A stretch of DNA of 64,000 nt from Tetradesmus obliquus (taxonomy: Eukaryota; Chlorophyta; Chlorophyceae; Sphaeropleales; Scenedesmaceae): contig CP126199.1 of NCBI GenBank assembly GCA_030272155.1, positions 3,708,501-3,772,500 of the forward strand, given 5' to 3'. Each line of letters begins with the position of its first letter. The stretch's first letter is position 1. Positions 44,424 to 60,559 of the stretch are shown here, in pieces. Position numbers and translations under genes: made by a program. The notes below the pieces were generated by a model. The model did no database searches. It saw nothing but the letters and a program-made list of their open reading frames with translations, and had not been told where the DNA came from.

Positions 44424-47400
44424 TCAACCTGTAGCCGGAAAATCGCACTGGCCGGTCACCTCTGTCCACCCTGTGGAGGTGCACCTTGCAGACACAGTGC
44501 CTACAGTGAAGTTGTCCAACCCCACACATACTGTGTTTGTCTTGGAGCAGATCTGGCCCAGTGCTGTGTTGCCGCACTGCGCTATCCACTTGTCAGAGTC
44601 CAGCCAGGGCACGTTTTTCATGCCGGTGATTGTGGCACAGGGAGGAGGTGGGGCAGCTGCAGGCGGCAGCAGAGCATGGTCAAACAGTTCAGTTGCAGGA
44701 GGCAAAGACTGCCATCATTCAATGGCCCAGCCCTTCAACCTTTAGAAAAATGATGCACAGAGTCAAGGCGGGGCAGCAGCAGGCAGCAGACGCAGCACGA
44801 TGTATGCTTGCTAGGCGATGGCCCCAGGCCATCAGGGCCCGTCAGGGCCTGACAGCAGTTGTGGCGTACCATGTTTGCTCGTCATATGCGAGTTGCATGA
44901 CAAATCAACTGATGCGCGCCATTGCAAAGGCACGCAGGGAGCTGTTGGACTGTCGTGTCCTGCCTGGAAATGCTTCTACCCATACACGGCAAGTAGACCT
45001 GCCATGGGGTGGAAACTTACAGAGTTCGTGCATCACAGTTGTGCGCTCGTTTGCTTGTTGCAGTGCTGTGCACCACTCAGTGCTAGCTGTATTCCCGCTC
45101 TCCGCTGCGCCTAATCAATGTCCTGCGCAAGCAGTCACTGCTGGAGCATTACCGTATGGCTCTCGTAAAAAAATCGGCAGCACCTGTACGGCCAGTCTTC
45201 TTACCTTTGAAGCAGCTGCCAGCAATGTTGACCCAGCCGGCAGTGCTGCAAGTGGCACTGACGAAGCCGTCCGGGGTGCACGCGTCAGTGGTGGTGCAGT
45301 TTGACCCAACCTTGGTGTTGCCGCAGATGCTGTTCCAAGCAGCGCTGTTGAACGAGCCTGGGGCGGTGACTGGGACATTGGTGGGTGCAATGGTGCATGT
45401 GTCTGCAGGCGATGTTCAGCGCAGCAGCAGCAATATTCAATACAGCAACACGGATATTAAGCGCAGCCGTGTGCAGCCTGTCCCCTCAGTGTGAGTACCG
45501 TGATCGCGTTCCATCGCTGCGCATTGTATGCTGCTCCTAGCGCACATCCAGTTCTAGGAGTGATACTACACTTGCATGCGGCTTACACGCACATTGCTCT
45601 GTCGACAAGCCTTTCCTGCTGCTAGCCATGACGCATGGCGTGGTGCGGCATGCATAGCACGGCCGACTCCTGCACAACTGCTGCTCTCACCTGTGCAGGC
45701 GTCCTGCCCAGCATTGACCCTCCAGCCGGTTGTAGTGCACAGTGCAGAGATGGTGCCCAGAAAGCCGCTTTTGCATGCGGTGGTCACAACGCATGTCTGG
45801 CCAAACCTTGTGGCGCTGCACTCAAATCTCCACGTGTCCAGGTCCAGATTTGGCACTAGCGTCATGCCATTATTTGTGAAGCACCGGTCAGTGGCAGCTG
45901 CATGATGGCAGCAGGGCCGAACGCCAGAGTTCAGGGCCAGAGCAACATAGTTAAGCTTGGGAAATATTGTAGGTCAATGCATCAGCACCGATCTAGGCAT
46001 ATCAGCGGCGCACGCTGAAGGCGCAGCAGCCGCAACAGGACCATGTCACTTGTTGCAGGTGTGTATAGGTAGTCAAATTGCCAGGCGACAAAACAGCGTT
46101 GTGTGAGCAGCTGGCAGCAGCTTACATTGGAAGCAGCCTCCGGCGAGGTTTGTCCAGCTGCCATCAGCGCCACAGGTGGCACTGACAGAGCCCTCCGGGC
46201 TGCAGGCGTCAGTTGTGCTGCATCTTGATCCCCTCGGTGTGTTGCCGCAGATGCTGTTCCATGCAAAGCTGTTGAACTGGCCTGGAGGGTTGACTGGGGG
46301 GTTTAGCGGTGCAATGCTGCATGTATCTGCGTTGCAGCGATCAGCGCAGCAGCAGCAAGAAGATGGTCAGGTGTCCGTTCAGCACACATGTCAGCTCCAG
46401 CATGCATACGCTGCTAGCAGTGTGCGCCAGCCGCTAGGCAACAATGCAGCATCTGCCTTCACCTTGCACATGCATTGTCTAGATTGATTGCATTATATCC
46501 ATGGCTGACAACAAACCGTGGTGATGGCAGTGCAGCGTAAGGCGCACAAGCATGTCACAACATGCCTGCTGACGCTCATCATCATAGCTTGCTATGCACA
46601 CATGGTGGTGCATCAGATGAAGCACAGCCCTGTTGCTGCAATTCACCCGCCTACCTCCGCAGCGGTCCTGGCCTTGGATCACTTGCCATCCCGCCGCAAA
46701 GCACACTGCAGAGACCGTGCCTACAAAGCCGCCTGCACATATGGTGTTGGTTTTGGAGCAGGTCTGGCCTACTGCTGTGTTGCCGCACTGTGCAATCCAC
46801 TTAGCACTGTCCAGCCATGGCACTGCCTCCAGGCCTTTCGTGTTGGCGCAGGGAGGAGTCGTAGGATCTGCAGCATTGCGGCGGGTTGCAAGCAGGACGA
46901 GCATGATTGTCAGTGCTGCAAAGGGGCAACTGACAATTGGCTTGGGCCCACACATCCTTTGCTGCAGCTAGGCATCTTTTCAAAGACAAATGCATAGCGC
47001 AGGGAACAGACAGTGGCAAGCTTGTGCGAGTTAAGGCAGCACACTACCCCTCATCACGCACCCACCTGCCTGCCAAGCGGCACACTGGCGCAGCTGCCAT
47101 GCATTTGGCTGGTGATGTCCAAAAGTAACCTGTGCCTATCTCGTGCAGCTGCTGCTGATGCTCCACTATCAGCTGCACTACAAATGCGCCTCGGTCCCAG
47201 TCACTGTCAAGCGGCTGCACCTCACACTCAGCACTAGTGTCACTCACTGAGAGAGCAGCCACCAGAAGTGTTGATCCAGGTGCCAGCAGCGCTGCAAGTG
47301 GCGGTGACACTGCCATCGGGGGTGCAGGCGTCACTCGTGGTGCAGTTTGACCCTCTGGGAGTGACGCCACAAATTTGTGTCCAGGCAGCTGTTATAAAAG

Positions 47401-47451
47401 TGGCCCCACCGCTGACTGGAACGTTAGGAGGTGCACCTGCGCAGGTGTTGG
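44424..47451 (-). repeat. three tandem copies of a two-exon (A+B) sushi-like unit
   Basis: Exons 47248-47451, 46126-46326 and 45205-45402 (type A, AWNSICGNT or AWTQICGVT core) alternate with 46655-46867, 45691-45897 and 44424-44656 (type B, KWIAQCGNT core; the middle one is diverged, WRFECSATRFGQ). The pattern points to duplication of an A-B genomic unit of about 1 kb. Confidence 0.85.
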
Positions 47452-49996
47452 CTGCAGCAGCGCACAAGAAGAACACAACGGTGTGGCGATTCAGAGTGCG
47501 GCTGCCTGGCGTCTGTGGGTGCGTTGCATAGATGAAGCCTAATGAACTGCTGTGCATTAGTTGGGGCTGCCTATAGCTGTGGCAATGAGTGTGTCAACAG
47601 GTAGGGCACTGACACCTCAAAGAGACCAGTGCAGCGAGGTGTGTGTTGCAAGGCAGCTGTTATGTACTCGTAAGACCCCCTGCGCTGATGTGGTTTTTCA
47701 TGCAAACCACGCCACCAGCAACTGCTGCAGAAGCAATATGTGGCAGCCAGGGCAGCACGTTTGACGGTAGTTGACTTGATCATCAGAGACAGAGCTTGCC
47801 CTTCCATTGGCATCAGTTCAAATGACACACGCGCAGCACTCACATCTGCACTCGCCGCTCAGCTGTCCCCAAGATCCATCAGCCTGCACCAGCATCAGTG
47901 CAGCAGCAACAGGAGCCTTGTTGAGATGGCCACAGCATCATGCCTCGTTGGCAGCATGTGCCAGCAGGCTGGCTGCTTGGTGGGGTCAGCAGTAGGCAAT
48001 GCAGGACTGGCACGCTAAGTACAACCACTGTGACACATGGCACGACAACGTTCTGCTCAACTCCTTCAAGAAGCAGCGTTAGCTAAGAACGCCTCACCTG
48101 GCAAACAGCGGACAAGTTCCCTTTGAAGCCTTGCCCACATGCTGCTGTGGTGCTGCAGGTCTGCCGCTGGTACTTGTTGCTGCATGCGGCAGCCCAGGCA
48201 GTGGGGTCTAGCGGAGCACCATCGAAGATAAACCAACCAGCAGCTGTCTTAGGAGGCATGGGGCTGGACCCGCAGACGGCGCCTGCAAGTTGCAGCCATT
48301 TTGTTAAATTTTATTTGATGATTCTTTTGTGGCGTGCAGAGGAGCAGTACGGGCCCTGAGCCTCTGCCTACAGCTGCACAGCTACTGCACCAAGGTATGG
48401 AGCAGCAGCTGTTGCTGCAGCTGTAGCAACCACAGCGCGGCACTTCAGATGGTGTCGGCATATGTAACTTGATGCTGCTTGGCATCAAGGGTGCTGAGCA
48501 GGCAAAGTAACTGGTGCTAGCTGAATCTTCTCATTCAAGTATGCACATGTGGTGAGCAGTGCCGCAGCACAGAGTGGAATGCATGCATTCGTCTATGCAG
48601 CTCTGCAGCTGCAAAGACAGGACTAACAAGCCACTAAGCATCTCACCGGTGGTGCCGTCGATGCCAGGCTCAATCCATTTTCCCGTTGCATCACATGTAG
48701 CACTGAGGCTGCAGATCCCATCTGGGCACAGCTCGTTTGCCTGAGCTCTGCATCTGCTGCCGCGCAATGTCTTGCCGCATTTAGTGAGCCAGTTTGTGGC
48801 ATCCACTGTATAGCCAGGCCCTGATATGTTGGCAATGGAGGGGACGCCAGTACATGTGGGCACATCGCAGCTGCCTGTTGGGTTGACCCAGACCGGCACG
48901 ATCGTCGCATCAGTAGCAGACTTGGGTTTGCGGAGGCAAGTCGCTGTAAGTGTGCCACTTGAGGGCTCCGTTCCATTGAACGAGCACGAAGCAATAGCTG
49001 TACAGGTGGTGCCATTTGTTGCGAGGCCGCACTCAAACCGCCAAACGCCGTCGACAACGGTAGCGCCGTTGGTGACGAACGCTGGTAGCGGCGCCTGCCA
49101 GCAAGTTGTGGGTGTGCAGCTGCCCGTGGGGTTTATCCATTTTCCGTCAGTGCCGCATGTGGCGTTGAGCCTTCCTTCGCCTCCTCTGCAAGCTGCGGCT
49201 GAGCAGATGCTAGAGCTGCCGCGGCCGGCTGATACCCTGCTGCAGCGCCTCTGCCATTCAGTCGTGTTGAAGAAGATACCGTCGGGCAACGAAAATAGGG
49301 TACGGGTGGGAGCAGTGCTGCACACGGCTGCAGGCAGCAGCAGCAGCGGCATGGCGGAAAGCGACACCACCAGCGGGTCAGCAGCAGCACGGCAGCATAG
49401 CGCGCACATGCGCCCAGTTGCTGCAGCCGTGACTGCCGCGGAAAGTGCATGCTGCAAATGTGGCGTCACTTGGCGGTGGGTAAGACATGCAGCTACACAC
49501 GTCTGGTATCTGAGACCCGTTTGGATTGAAGAAGACAGGTACTGTAAACAGCGTCAACTTGCATTCATCAGAGAGACTAGTTCACAACTGCAGGTGCTGC
49601 AGTTTCACTACAGTATCTGTGACCGCATATCTATTAGCTGCTCTGTGTTGACTGGCATCATCAGCTGCTGCCGGTTTGCCAGCAGATGATGAGCAAGTCA
49701 CTGACTGATGTGTGCGGCCGGCACGTGCGTGTGTGCATGCGTCCATGTTTGAGTGCCAGCCACCGCTGCACTGTGCCACGGACAGCACAAGACATCTGGT
49801 TTGCAGGGGCATTGCTGCATGTAGAAGCAACTCACCAACTGTGATGTTGCAGGCAGCGCTTGAAGGTGCTCCAGCAGCGGAGGATGTGCCAACAGGGCAG
49901 GGGCGACAGAAAGAGGTTGTTGCGTTTCCTCCTGCCGACCACAAACCTGGGCTACAGGCGGCGCAAGTCAGCCCGGCGGTCCCAGGCGCGCACCCT

Positions 49997-50028
<32 letters not shown>

Positions 50029-51056
50029 TCACAGCAGCAAACAGTGCATCAGCAGGGTGGGTAGCCGTCATCAACTGCTTGTTGCAGCGCTGCCACATGA
50101 GTACAGCTACAACAGCCGCGTCGCCGGCTGCAGCGTACAGCAGCTTGATACCAATGCGTGGTGTTAGTGCAGCCGCTGCCATTGCTGCGGCAGCAAGTGC
50201 AGAGCAGTTCTTCAGCAGTGAGCTGCAGAGACATTGCTGTAGAGGACTTTGTAGCACGCCGTTGCTACACTGCTGGCTGTGCGGTTAAGCGTGTTTTGCC
50301 ATATACTTTTCTGCTGGGAAACAATGCGCACACACTTCTCTCAAAGCAAGCATCCCTTGTCAGGGCTTGTCCGCCCAAGGTGGTGTAGCCAGGAGGGCAT
50401 GCACGGCATGTTGTGGTGGTAAGATTGCCAGCCTGACCTCCCGGTCCCCAGGTGCCCACTGGACAGTCTCGACAGATTCCGACAAGGTTGGGGTTTGAGT
50501 TTATTATGTTGATCCAGCCAAACCCTGCCCTGCAAGCTGCGGCAGCAGCAGCAGCAGTAACACCAAACACGGGATGAACGACAGCACTGGCGATGAGGTA
50601 AAATCACTGAACAAATTGCTGAATGTTTAACAGATTGTTGAATGTTTTGCTAAAACTGTGGAGCAGGTGCTAGAGCAAAAGATCCAGAGGAGTGCAGGGA
50701 TGGATCCAGGTAATAGGCTTGATGTACACCACATGTGCACAAACTGCATGCGCCGTGCTCATAGCCTGGGCCCACACTGCAGCAGGACCTTCATACGCTT
50801 TGCAACATTATGTTTTGGCCGCGCGCGTCCTGCAAATGTTGTACACCTGTCATGCGCTGCGTTTACGCACTCACCATTGCAGTAGGTGCGCTCCTGGCGC
50901 CAGGTGTACCTGCTGCGGTCACAGGACTGACAGCTACGTGTCGCGTTGAAGGGGCCGCCAAGAGACACTGTGCCCTCGCCACATGCGTTGCACCCTGCCG
51001 CAGGGTTGCTTACGTTGACCATCTTGTAGCCAGGTGCACACCCTGAGCAGCAGCAG

Positions 51057-51095
<39 letters not shown>

Positions 51096-51826
51096 CATGT
51101 CAGCCATAGCTAGCGCTTGTGTGGAACCCAGTCGCTGGCTGAATCACCTGTGCTGCTACTGTTGCTGTTGCTGTCGCCTGCCCGACACGCACAGATGGTA
51201 CTACTGCATGCATCAGTGCAAGCTGCATTCAATACAAGTTGTTGAATGGAGTTCACCGGGCCAAGAAGGTGCGTGCAAGGCAAGGTGATACGCCCAGTGG
51301 GCAGGAGTCCGCCACTTTGGCTCTCACTGCAATCTTGAAGTTAAGCTCCAGCACGCAATCGTGCAGTAATCAGTCGCAGGATGAACCCTGGCACACACTC
51401 ACAGTCGCACACACTGCTGCCCTGGGCGCCATTGGTCTGCCCGGTGCGGCACACCGTGCAGACGCTGCTGCCTTCCGTCCTTGAAAACGAGCCGATTGGG
51501 CAGGGCGTGCAGTTCACTGTGTCGTTCGTTGAGAACCTGAAGCCGCGCTTGCAGCAAGCGCATGTTCTTTGGCCATCGGGGTTGGCCTGTTTTGTGCAGG
51601 AGTTGCAGCCAGTGCCGCAGCCAGTGCTGGTGAAGTTGAGGCTATCAGCAGCAGGGTAGCACGTAGGGATGTCAGGGCTGAATAGCAGTGGCCGGACTTG
51701 CAGCCTGCGAGGTGCTGTGCCCTGCTGCTTGTCAGGCGCTGCGTGTACACTGCTGCTGCTGCAGAAAAGCAGCAGCACCAGCAGCAGCATGGCCAGGCCG
51801 CTCCAGACGCCTCTGGCACGCACCAT
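44424..51826 (-). CDS. large secreted Cys-rich modular protein (TNFR/GCC-like plus sushi-like repeats)
   Basis: Thirteen exons: 51403-51826, 50875-51042, 50336-50536, 49836-49994, 48647-49327, 48098-48282, 47844-47883, 47248-47451, 46655-46867, 46126-46326, 45691-45897, 45205-45402, 44424-44656, giving 1037 aa (TGA stop). A signal peptide (GLAMLLLVLLLFCSSSSVHA) leads into about four Cys-rich ephrin-receptor-like/GCC2-type modules (CAPGYK, CRDCPVGTWGPGG, CRPCPVGTSS). About ten sushi-like modules follow, each with W..(I/E)C, G..C, (L/V)SATC and G.W....G.C. The last six alternate A-B-A-B-A-B: type A starts TC.IAP.N.PV, and type B starts C....G...VPWLDS.KW. Except at the exon 6/7 border, all introns are phase 1. 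There is no membrane anchor. A role in the cell wall or surface, or in adhesion, is inferred from architecture only. Confidence 0.88.
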
Positions 51827-53572
51827 ACCTGCACAGGTAACAGCATCGCCGTGGTTCAAATTGAATACATGTCTTACAATGCTACGACGGGGTCTGCAGG
51901 AGAGTCCCCAGACAGAGGGTGGTCGTACGCGCACCGCAATGTACTAGATTTGGTGCAACGATGCCGCTCTCAGCACCAGCTAAGATGTCTCAATGCTTTT
52001 AGGTTCACCAAATGGTATTATTCAGCGGTGGAGGACAAGCGTTACTTCGGCGTACTGTGCTGCTCTCTGTTGATCTGCTGCATTACTCGATGTTTACAGC
52101 GATAACCTGTTCGAGAGCGATTACTTTGTTACAAGAAGGACACAAAGTTTGCCGCATGCGAGGTTAATGAGATCCAAGCTGAGTACTTCAACCGTCACCC
52201 TGGAGTAGCGTGGTTGAAGGTCGGATTTTTTTGGTCCGACACAAAACACTGTTGAGGCAAGTTAAGCACTATGAAAATGTGTTTCTGGTGTTTGGAGACG
52301 ATTTAATATCATGGATCGCTGCGAGGCATGGGCGTACCACACGGCTGAGATGCAGGGAGCTCGAGCACTGCAGTGCTGCAGTACTGTCACGGGCTTCTGC
52401 TAATATCATAGCTTTGTCTTCACAAGAGTGTTGGTGACAAAGAAGCCGAAATTCTGCGAAGTGCAACCCTTGGCATGCACAACACACAGCGTTTGCCTTG
52501 ACTGCCATGCCTCCTTCAAGGCTTGCCACACACAGTGCCACGCACATGTGTGCAAGCTCTTCTTGTTGTAAACAAACTTGAGGACTTTTTGCGCTTGCTA
52601 GCAACCATCTTCCATGTTTGCTGGGATCCCTGGCCTTGCACAGCAACATCTCCGATGTTGCTGCACATGTACTACTGCTAGTAGCGCGGGTGGGAGTGCG
52701 GTCTGTGACATGCCGGGGTGGCAATTGGGTGACCTGCAGCTGCTGGTGACCCATTCACCTGCAGGTGATCGGCTGGTGACGTGTTCACAGTGTGAACATT
52801 TTTACAGTATGAAATTGGCAACGTATGACACACAGCATGGATAGCTCAGGCCCAGCCTTGCAGGCTAAATTGAGCCTATGTACTCTAGCTGCAGCCTGCT
52901 GTGCTGCTGCTGTTGCAAACTGCAACCACTGCTCCGAGCACTGCTCGACTCGAGCCTCAGACTGGCAAGTTGCAACCAGTGAGCCCTCACCTGCAGGGGC
53001 TGTGCCACGTGGCTGCAATACAGCAGCCGTTCCCATGTTAGCAATGCCTAAAAACCTGAACTTGGGAGCTCAGATTAGCCACAGTTGTGGCTGGGCTGGT
53101 GTGACAGTGTTGTAACTAGGCTGACGCATGTGTCAGTGACGCATGTGTCACTGATGGGCTGACGCAGACACACCGTGACCCTTCTAGTAGACGTTGACAT
53201 GGGTCTCCAACCCTAGAGTGCTGTTTTAAACGCCCACATTGCGGTTGATAATGCATGCTGTCATTCTGTAGCGTGGAGGCTGTGCCTGTAAATGCTGTAC
53301 ACTGAGGACACTGAGCAAAGGCTGCCACTGCTGTTGCGCTGTACTCTTTTGTAGCCCAGCTCTGAACTCTTGATACAGAAACAAATATAACCCTTGAGCT
53401 GCGTTCATTAAAGAAGCAAGCAAGCCGTGTGACACGATCCTGCAGCACTCCAGCATTCGGAAGACAGGGAGCTCGAGCTGCTGCTTCAGCTTGTTGCGCT
53501 CATTTTGAGTGAGCCGTTGACTGCGATCGCCACCTGAAGACACGCACAACAACTGGTTAAACCTTTGGTAGC
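51827..53572. promoter_or_regulatory. divergent intergenic region, secreted protein (-) / CFIm25 (+)
   Basis: 1.75 kb with no coding signal. The secreted-protein ATG is preceded by GTGCAG/GT, so a 5' UTR exon may lie here. A small repeated dyad (TGACGCATGTGTCA twice, 53123-53155) sits about 430 bp before the CFIm25 ATG. Confidence 0.45.
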
Positions 53573-56456
<2,884 letters not shown>

Positions 56457-57589
56457 CAGCCTTACAGACGCAGCAGAACCTCTTTAACAAGGCTGTAGCT
56501 GCAGCCGGGCTGCCGTCAGTCCAGCTGCTGTTGCAGCTGGTATGCAGTTGCACCTGCTGCTGCTGGAAAGTCAGACATGGTGCTGACCAAGGAGGGTTTG
56601 TCGGTGGTGCTGTTGCTGCAGCTTCAGCAGTGCTGGTCCATCAACCGCGGCACAGCAGCAGTCTGTGCCGCTGCTTGTGGTTACATGAGCATTGCTGGCG
56701 CTGCCTTCAGCTGGCAGCAGCTGGCCTTTGCCCAAAATGTGTAGATAAGAATGGTGCTCGCATGATGCTGTCGGCGCTGTCACCACAGCAGCAGCAGCTA
56801 CTGCTGTTCTTGTTGCTTTCTGCTGGGACAGCAATCACTGCCCCTGAGGGCTCTGAGTCAGATGACGTGCAGTGGGTTTTGTGCCAACGCTTACATGCTT
56901 GCACGCTAGCGTGTTCCTGCGCCTCAGTGCAATGTACAGTCATGTTGTGGCTGGTTTGCAGCTATGGCAGCTGTCATTTTGCACAGCAGCAGGAAGCTGC
57001 AAGGCCGTCTGTTGTTGCGGGTTGTTTTCGGGGCTGCAGTGGAGCTCTGCATCAACAGCGGCAAGGTTGCCCCTCACCAACACACAGTATTTGTGCATGT
57101 GGTGCCGCTCTGATCCACGAATGGACAGCTTGATGGTCCCTGCATGCATCGACTGCGGCGGTCATCATGGCGGCTGTCATGATGTCCGGCTGACTGCAGT
57201 TGCGCCGCAGCCGGTGGCTGCAGCGAGACCTGCCAACGTTGCACGAGAAAGGCCAACTTGTGTAAAGCGAATCGAGAAGTGTTACCCTGTTACCAACCGA
57301 CAACGTTGTCATGTTAACATGCAGCAGATTCAGCCAATGGTGGCATGTGCAGGCATGCCTAATGGCATTGCAGCAATTGCAGAGCAGCCTGGCATCATGA
57401 TTATGATGATGCCAGTGTGCATAACAAGCAATGCTGTGCATGCTACTGTGCAAGTATATCTTTTCCTGTCTTGAAGCAAACTCTGCTTGAAGCAACAGTT
57501 GTACTGCTTGCTTCAGCGTACACTTAAATCCCCACCAAACTCCCCAAACAAAAGAAAGCACCATCTGTGCACTGGCACTTGCTGCCGAG
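56457..57589 (+). other. downstream of CFIm25; no supported gene
   Basis: A 200-codon frame at 56872-57474 and a short ATG frame at about 56576 (MVLTKEGLSVVLLLQLQQCW) are open but Cys/Leu-rich. They have no splice borders or known motifs. Part is probably CFIm25 3' UTR. Confidence 0.4.
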
Positions 57590-58297
57590 GCGCATTCATC
57601 TGAAAGCAGCCGCTCAATCGGCATCTTCTCAATCACATGGGGTACATCTGTATCCAAGCATAAATAGCGGCCGGTACTTCACCTAGCCGTACCCTTTATG
57701 GTGCCTGACACATCACTCTGTCTGGTCCTGTTGCTCTGCTGCTCGCATGTACTTGCGCACGCGGTTCACAAAATGCATGCAATCCGCCGAAAATGCGCTG
57801 CGACCTGGTCAAGATCAGACCCCTGAGAGCTAGCTGGCATATGCTGACAAGGCAGAAAGAATGCCCTGAGCTTGCCTGCACTGCCAGCTCATACCGCATG
57901 CATACCGCACGTGACACGAGAAATATTCATGAAAAAATATCCATATCATTCCTCTCTGAGGACATAGGAGCCGGGCAACAGTTGAGCCGCTGCCCGGCAT
58001 CATCCAAAGAGGAAATAGTTATGCCGTGAGCGTCATCAATCTCTGAACAAGAACAGAAGAGTACGTACTTATGCCGTAAGCACAACCAATCTCTGCAGTA
58101 GATGACCTGGGCGGCCCTTGACAGACAAGCATCCGCTGAAATGGCTTTGAAACAAATCTGCTGTAGCAGCAGATGCCATAAGCAAAGCATAAGGCATCAA
58201 CGCAGTCGCCAGAGTGATTTGCTCTGACAATTTCAACGTGGTGTACAGGTGCCAGCAGCAGCCAATGCTCTGAGATGGCCAGACATGTCTGGTACAT
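57590..58297 (-). other. coding-like exon blocks of an unidentified minus-strand gene or relic
   Basis: Several blocks read as protein behind acceptor-like AG: 57927-58047 (EIDDAHGITISSLDDAGQRL, TGA stop), 57718-57798 (AFSADCMHFVNRVRKYMRAA, TGA stop) and about 57590-57650 (DVPHVIEKMPIERLLSDE). Farther up, 58200-58297 reads HHVEIVRANHSGDCVDAL. An edge copy of the first block (CAG/AGATTGG...TACGGCATAA) lies at about 58070-58100, as seen for true exons in this window. I could not chain them into one gene. The family is unknown. Confidence 0.35.
57971..57999. repeat. short inverted repeat (hairpin)
   Basis: Arms GCCGGGCA and TGCCCGGC around a 13-base loop. It lies inside the coding-like block, so it may be chance. 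Confidence 0.35.
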
Positions 58298-60559
58298 ACA
58301 GCAGCATCAGCCACACGCACAGGTGGGCCACTCGCGCCAACCCAGCAAAACAGGCAACAGATACCATCAAGCACAATCCCTTGCCCTGGAACAAGCTATG
58401 GGGATGCTGCTGCTGGAGCGCACCCCCCCAAAATGCAGTGATGACGGATCTGTAAGAAACGACATGATCAAAGATGCCCGCACCTTCCAGACAGGTGCAG
58501 GTGGGAGCACAGCTGCTGCGTAGCCAGTGGCAAGAAAGCCAGCTGCGCGCGACATGCGTATGAGTGGAGCAGCGCAAACTGCCACACAAAGCGAAAGGCG
58601 CAAGACACCAAACACACACAAACCAGCTGCCATAGAACAATGCCACACTGCTGCACGGGGCGTGCCATATCTCAAGCCTCGTACACGACAAGCTGCAAAT
58701 ACTTGAACTCGGAAACACACCAGGAGACTGCTTCAAGCAGCAGCCCCATGGGGCGGAATTGGTGCACCTGCAACGCGCTGGACCATGCCTAGCGTGAGCT
58801 GTGCTGCGCTATCAATGGATAGCAATGCAGCAGCAGTGACACAATGCCGAAACAAACATCACAGCATGTGCCTGCAGCAGGAGGGGAATCCCCTGCTGGG
58901 CTATGACAGAAGGCATGCATTCAGCGTGCTACATCAGGACAGGTGCAGCTGCTGGTCGTACTAACCGAGTATGAACAGCGGAATGGGCAACAGAGGAGAC
59001 ACATGCCACCTGAAACGAGACGGTGAGAATGCCTGGGAATATTGGAGACTCAGGAAGCATGGCATTGGTGACGCGTGCTCAAATGCATAGCAGCACCCAC
59101 AGCACAGTTTGAAAGCCGCTGCAGCTGCAAATGCAGCTGCTACAGCAGGCCCCAGCCTACGATAGTGTTCCCAAAATGCGAAGCTGCAGCAACATAGCAC
59201 AGAGACATGCCACTGTAGGCACGGCACTATGCAAGTGACCTGAAACATGAACAAGCAGCTGAAGATGGGATGCTCAGCCTGCAGGAAAGGGCCCAGTCAC
59301 TCGAGTAGCCGCAAAGCTTTCAGACGTGACATAGAAAGAAACGGATGAAAGCACAAAGCCTAAAGACAGTCGTTGGTTCAGAGCAGCAGCACTTCAACAC
59401 TGCACCTCATAGTGCCGCAGGGAATGGGCGGCACCGATGCGAGTTCAGGCGAAATGCCGCCAGCCACCGCAGCAACAACTGTTGAAATACCGCCATACCC
59501 AAAAGGTTCTTCTGTCTAGGGCTACGGAAACATTGCTGAGCACACCTGACTGATGCTGATGGTATGTGTGAGACGTGGGATGGCATAGCACAGAGCGCAC
59601 CGTAAGTATGTATGTATGTGACTGCTGAACAGGGTGACGATCTGCCATGATCTGGGGCCGTTGTATAGACAAATCACAGCCCGACAATGCAAATGCGTAA
59701 AGAGTTATGGTAACGCTGCCGGCAGCGTTACGGCATGTAGCCAGAAGACAGAATGGCTGTCTGCCGGCTGCACCTATTGTTTCACCAACCAGCCTGCTAC
59801 AGCAGGCATTGCTTCGAGGGCAGTTCAGACAGTCCACAGGGAAAAAGAAGACACCCAAACAAGACTGCTGTTTGTTCGACCTTAGACACATGATACAGGC
59901 CGGATGAGGCCCGGTGTGATGGCTGGAACAGCCACACACACAAAAGGCAGCAGGCAACACATACTTGTGGGTGAAAAGCTGGCCACACAGCACAGCCAGC
60001 AATTCAGATGCCCCACAGGGCAGGGCCCACAAGTGCTACCTGGCTTGTTGTTGACCAGAACAGATGTTCAGTTCAAACTAGGCAGTAAGTTGCGGCTGCA
60101 GAGTTGAATAACTCCGGCAGCTGCCGTCCTGCTGTGCTAGCGCTGTTCACCAGAGCTGGTTTCCCTGGTGATCGCCAGCCAGCGTTTTGTTGACACACAA
60201 CACACTAACATACTATTCCGCACGTATCACACCACCAGCATGCACTGCCCAGTGCCAAAAAGGTGAAGTTGCTGCTGCGGCATTGCAGCAGGTGCCTAGA
60301 GCAACCAAGAATAACACAACAAAAGGGCACTGGCTGTCATGTTGGTGATGCATCGACACACGCTGTGCTGCAGGTACACGCACCAACTTTCCAACAGCAC
60401 CTAGCACATCAACCTTTCATACGCAGCACTAACCAGCACAGCACTAGAAAGGGCAGTCATACTTCTAACAAACAGCCAGCAAGCAACCAACACGGCACAA
60501 ACCACACCATACCAAGCTGTCCCAAAGTGTGACTCCGCACCCGTAATCCCGTCCCAGGT
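58298..60559. other. gap downstream of the protease gene; no supported gene
   Basis: Open frames (for example 59445-60032, minus) are Cys/Ser/Leu-rich without splice borders or motifs. The right part should be the protease 3' UTR. It contains a perfect 22-bp palindrome (59710-59731) and a TATG tetranucleotide run near 59606. Confidence 0.45.
59710..59731. repeat. perfect 22-bp palindrome
   Basis: Eleven bases (GTAACGCTGCC) are followed directly by their reverse complement. No transposon ends or gene context explain it. Confidence 0.6.

Noticed and set aside
56872-57474. 200-codon plus-strand frame after CFIm25
   Set aside because: Starts with GTG, is Cys/Leu-rich and has no splice borders or motif. 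Frames of this length are common here by chance because stop codons are sparse.
59445-60032. 195-codon minus-strand frame
   Set aside because: Alternative start codon, biased composition, no domain and no splice borders; probably 3' flank of the protease gene.
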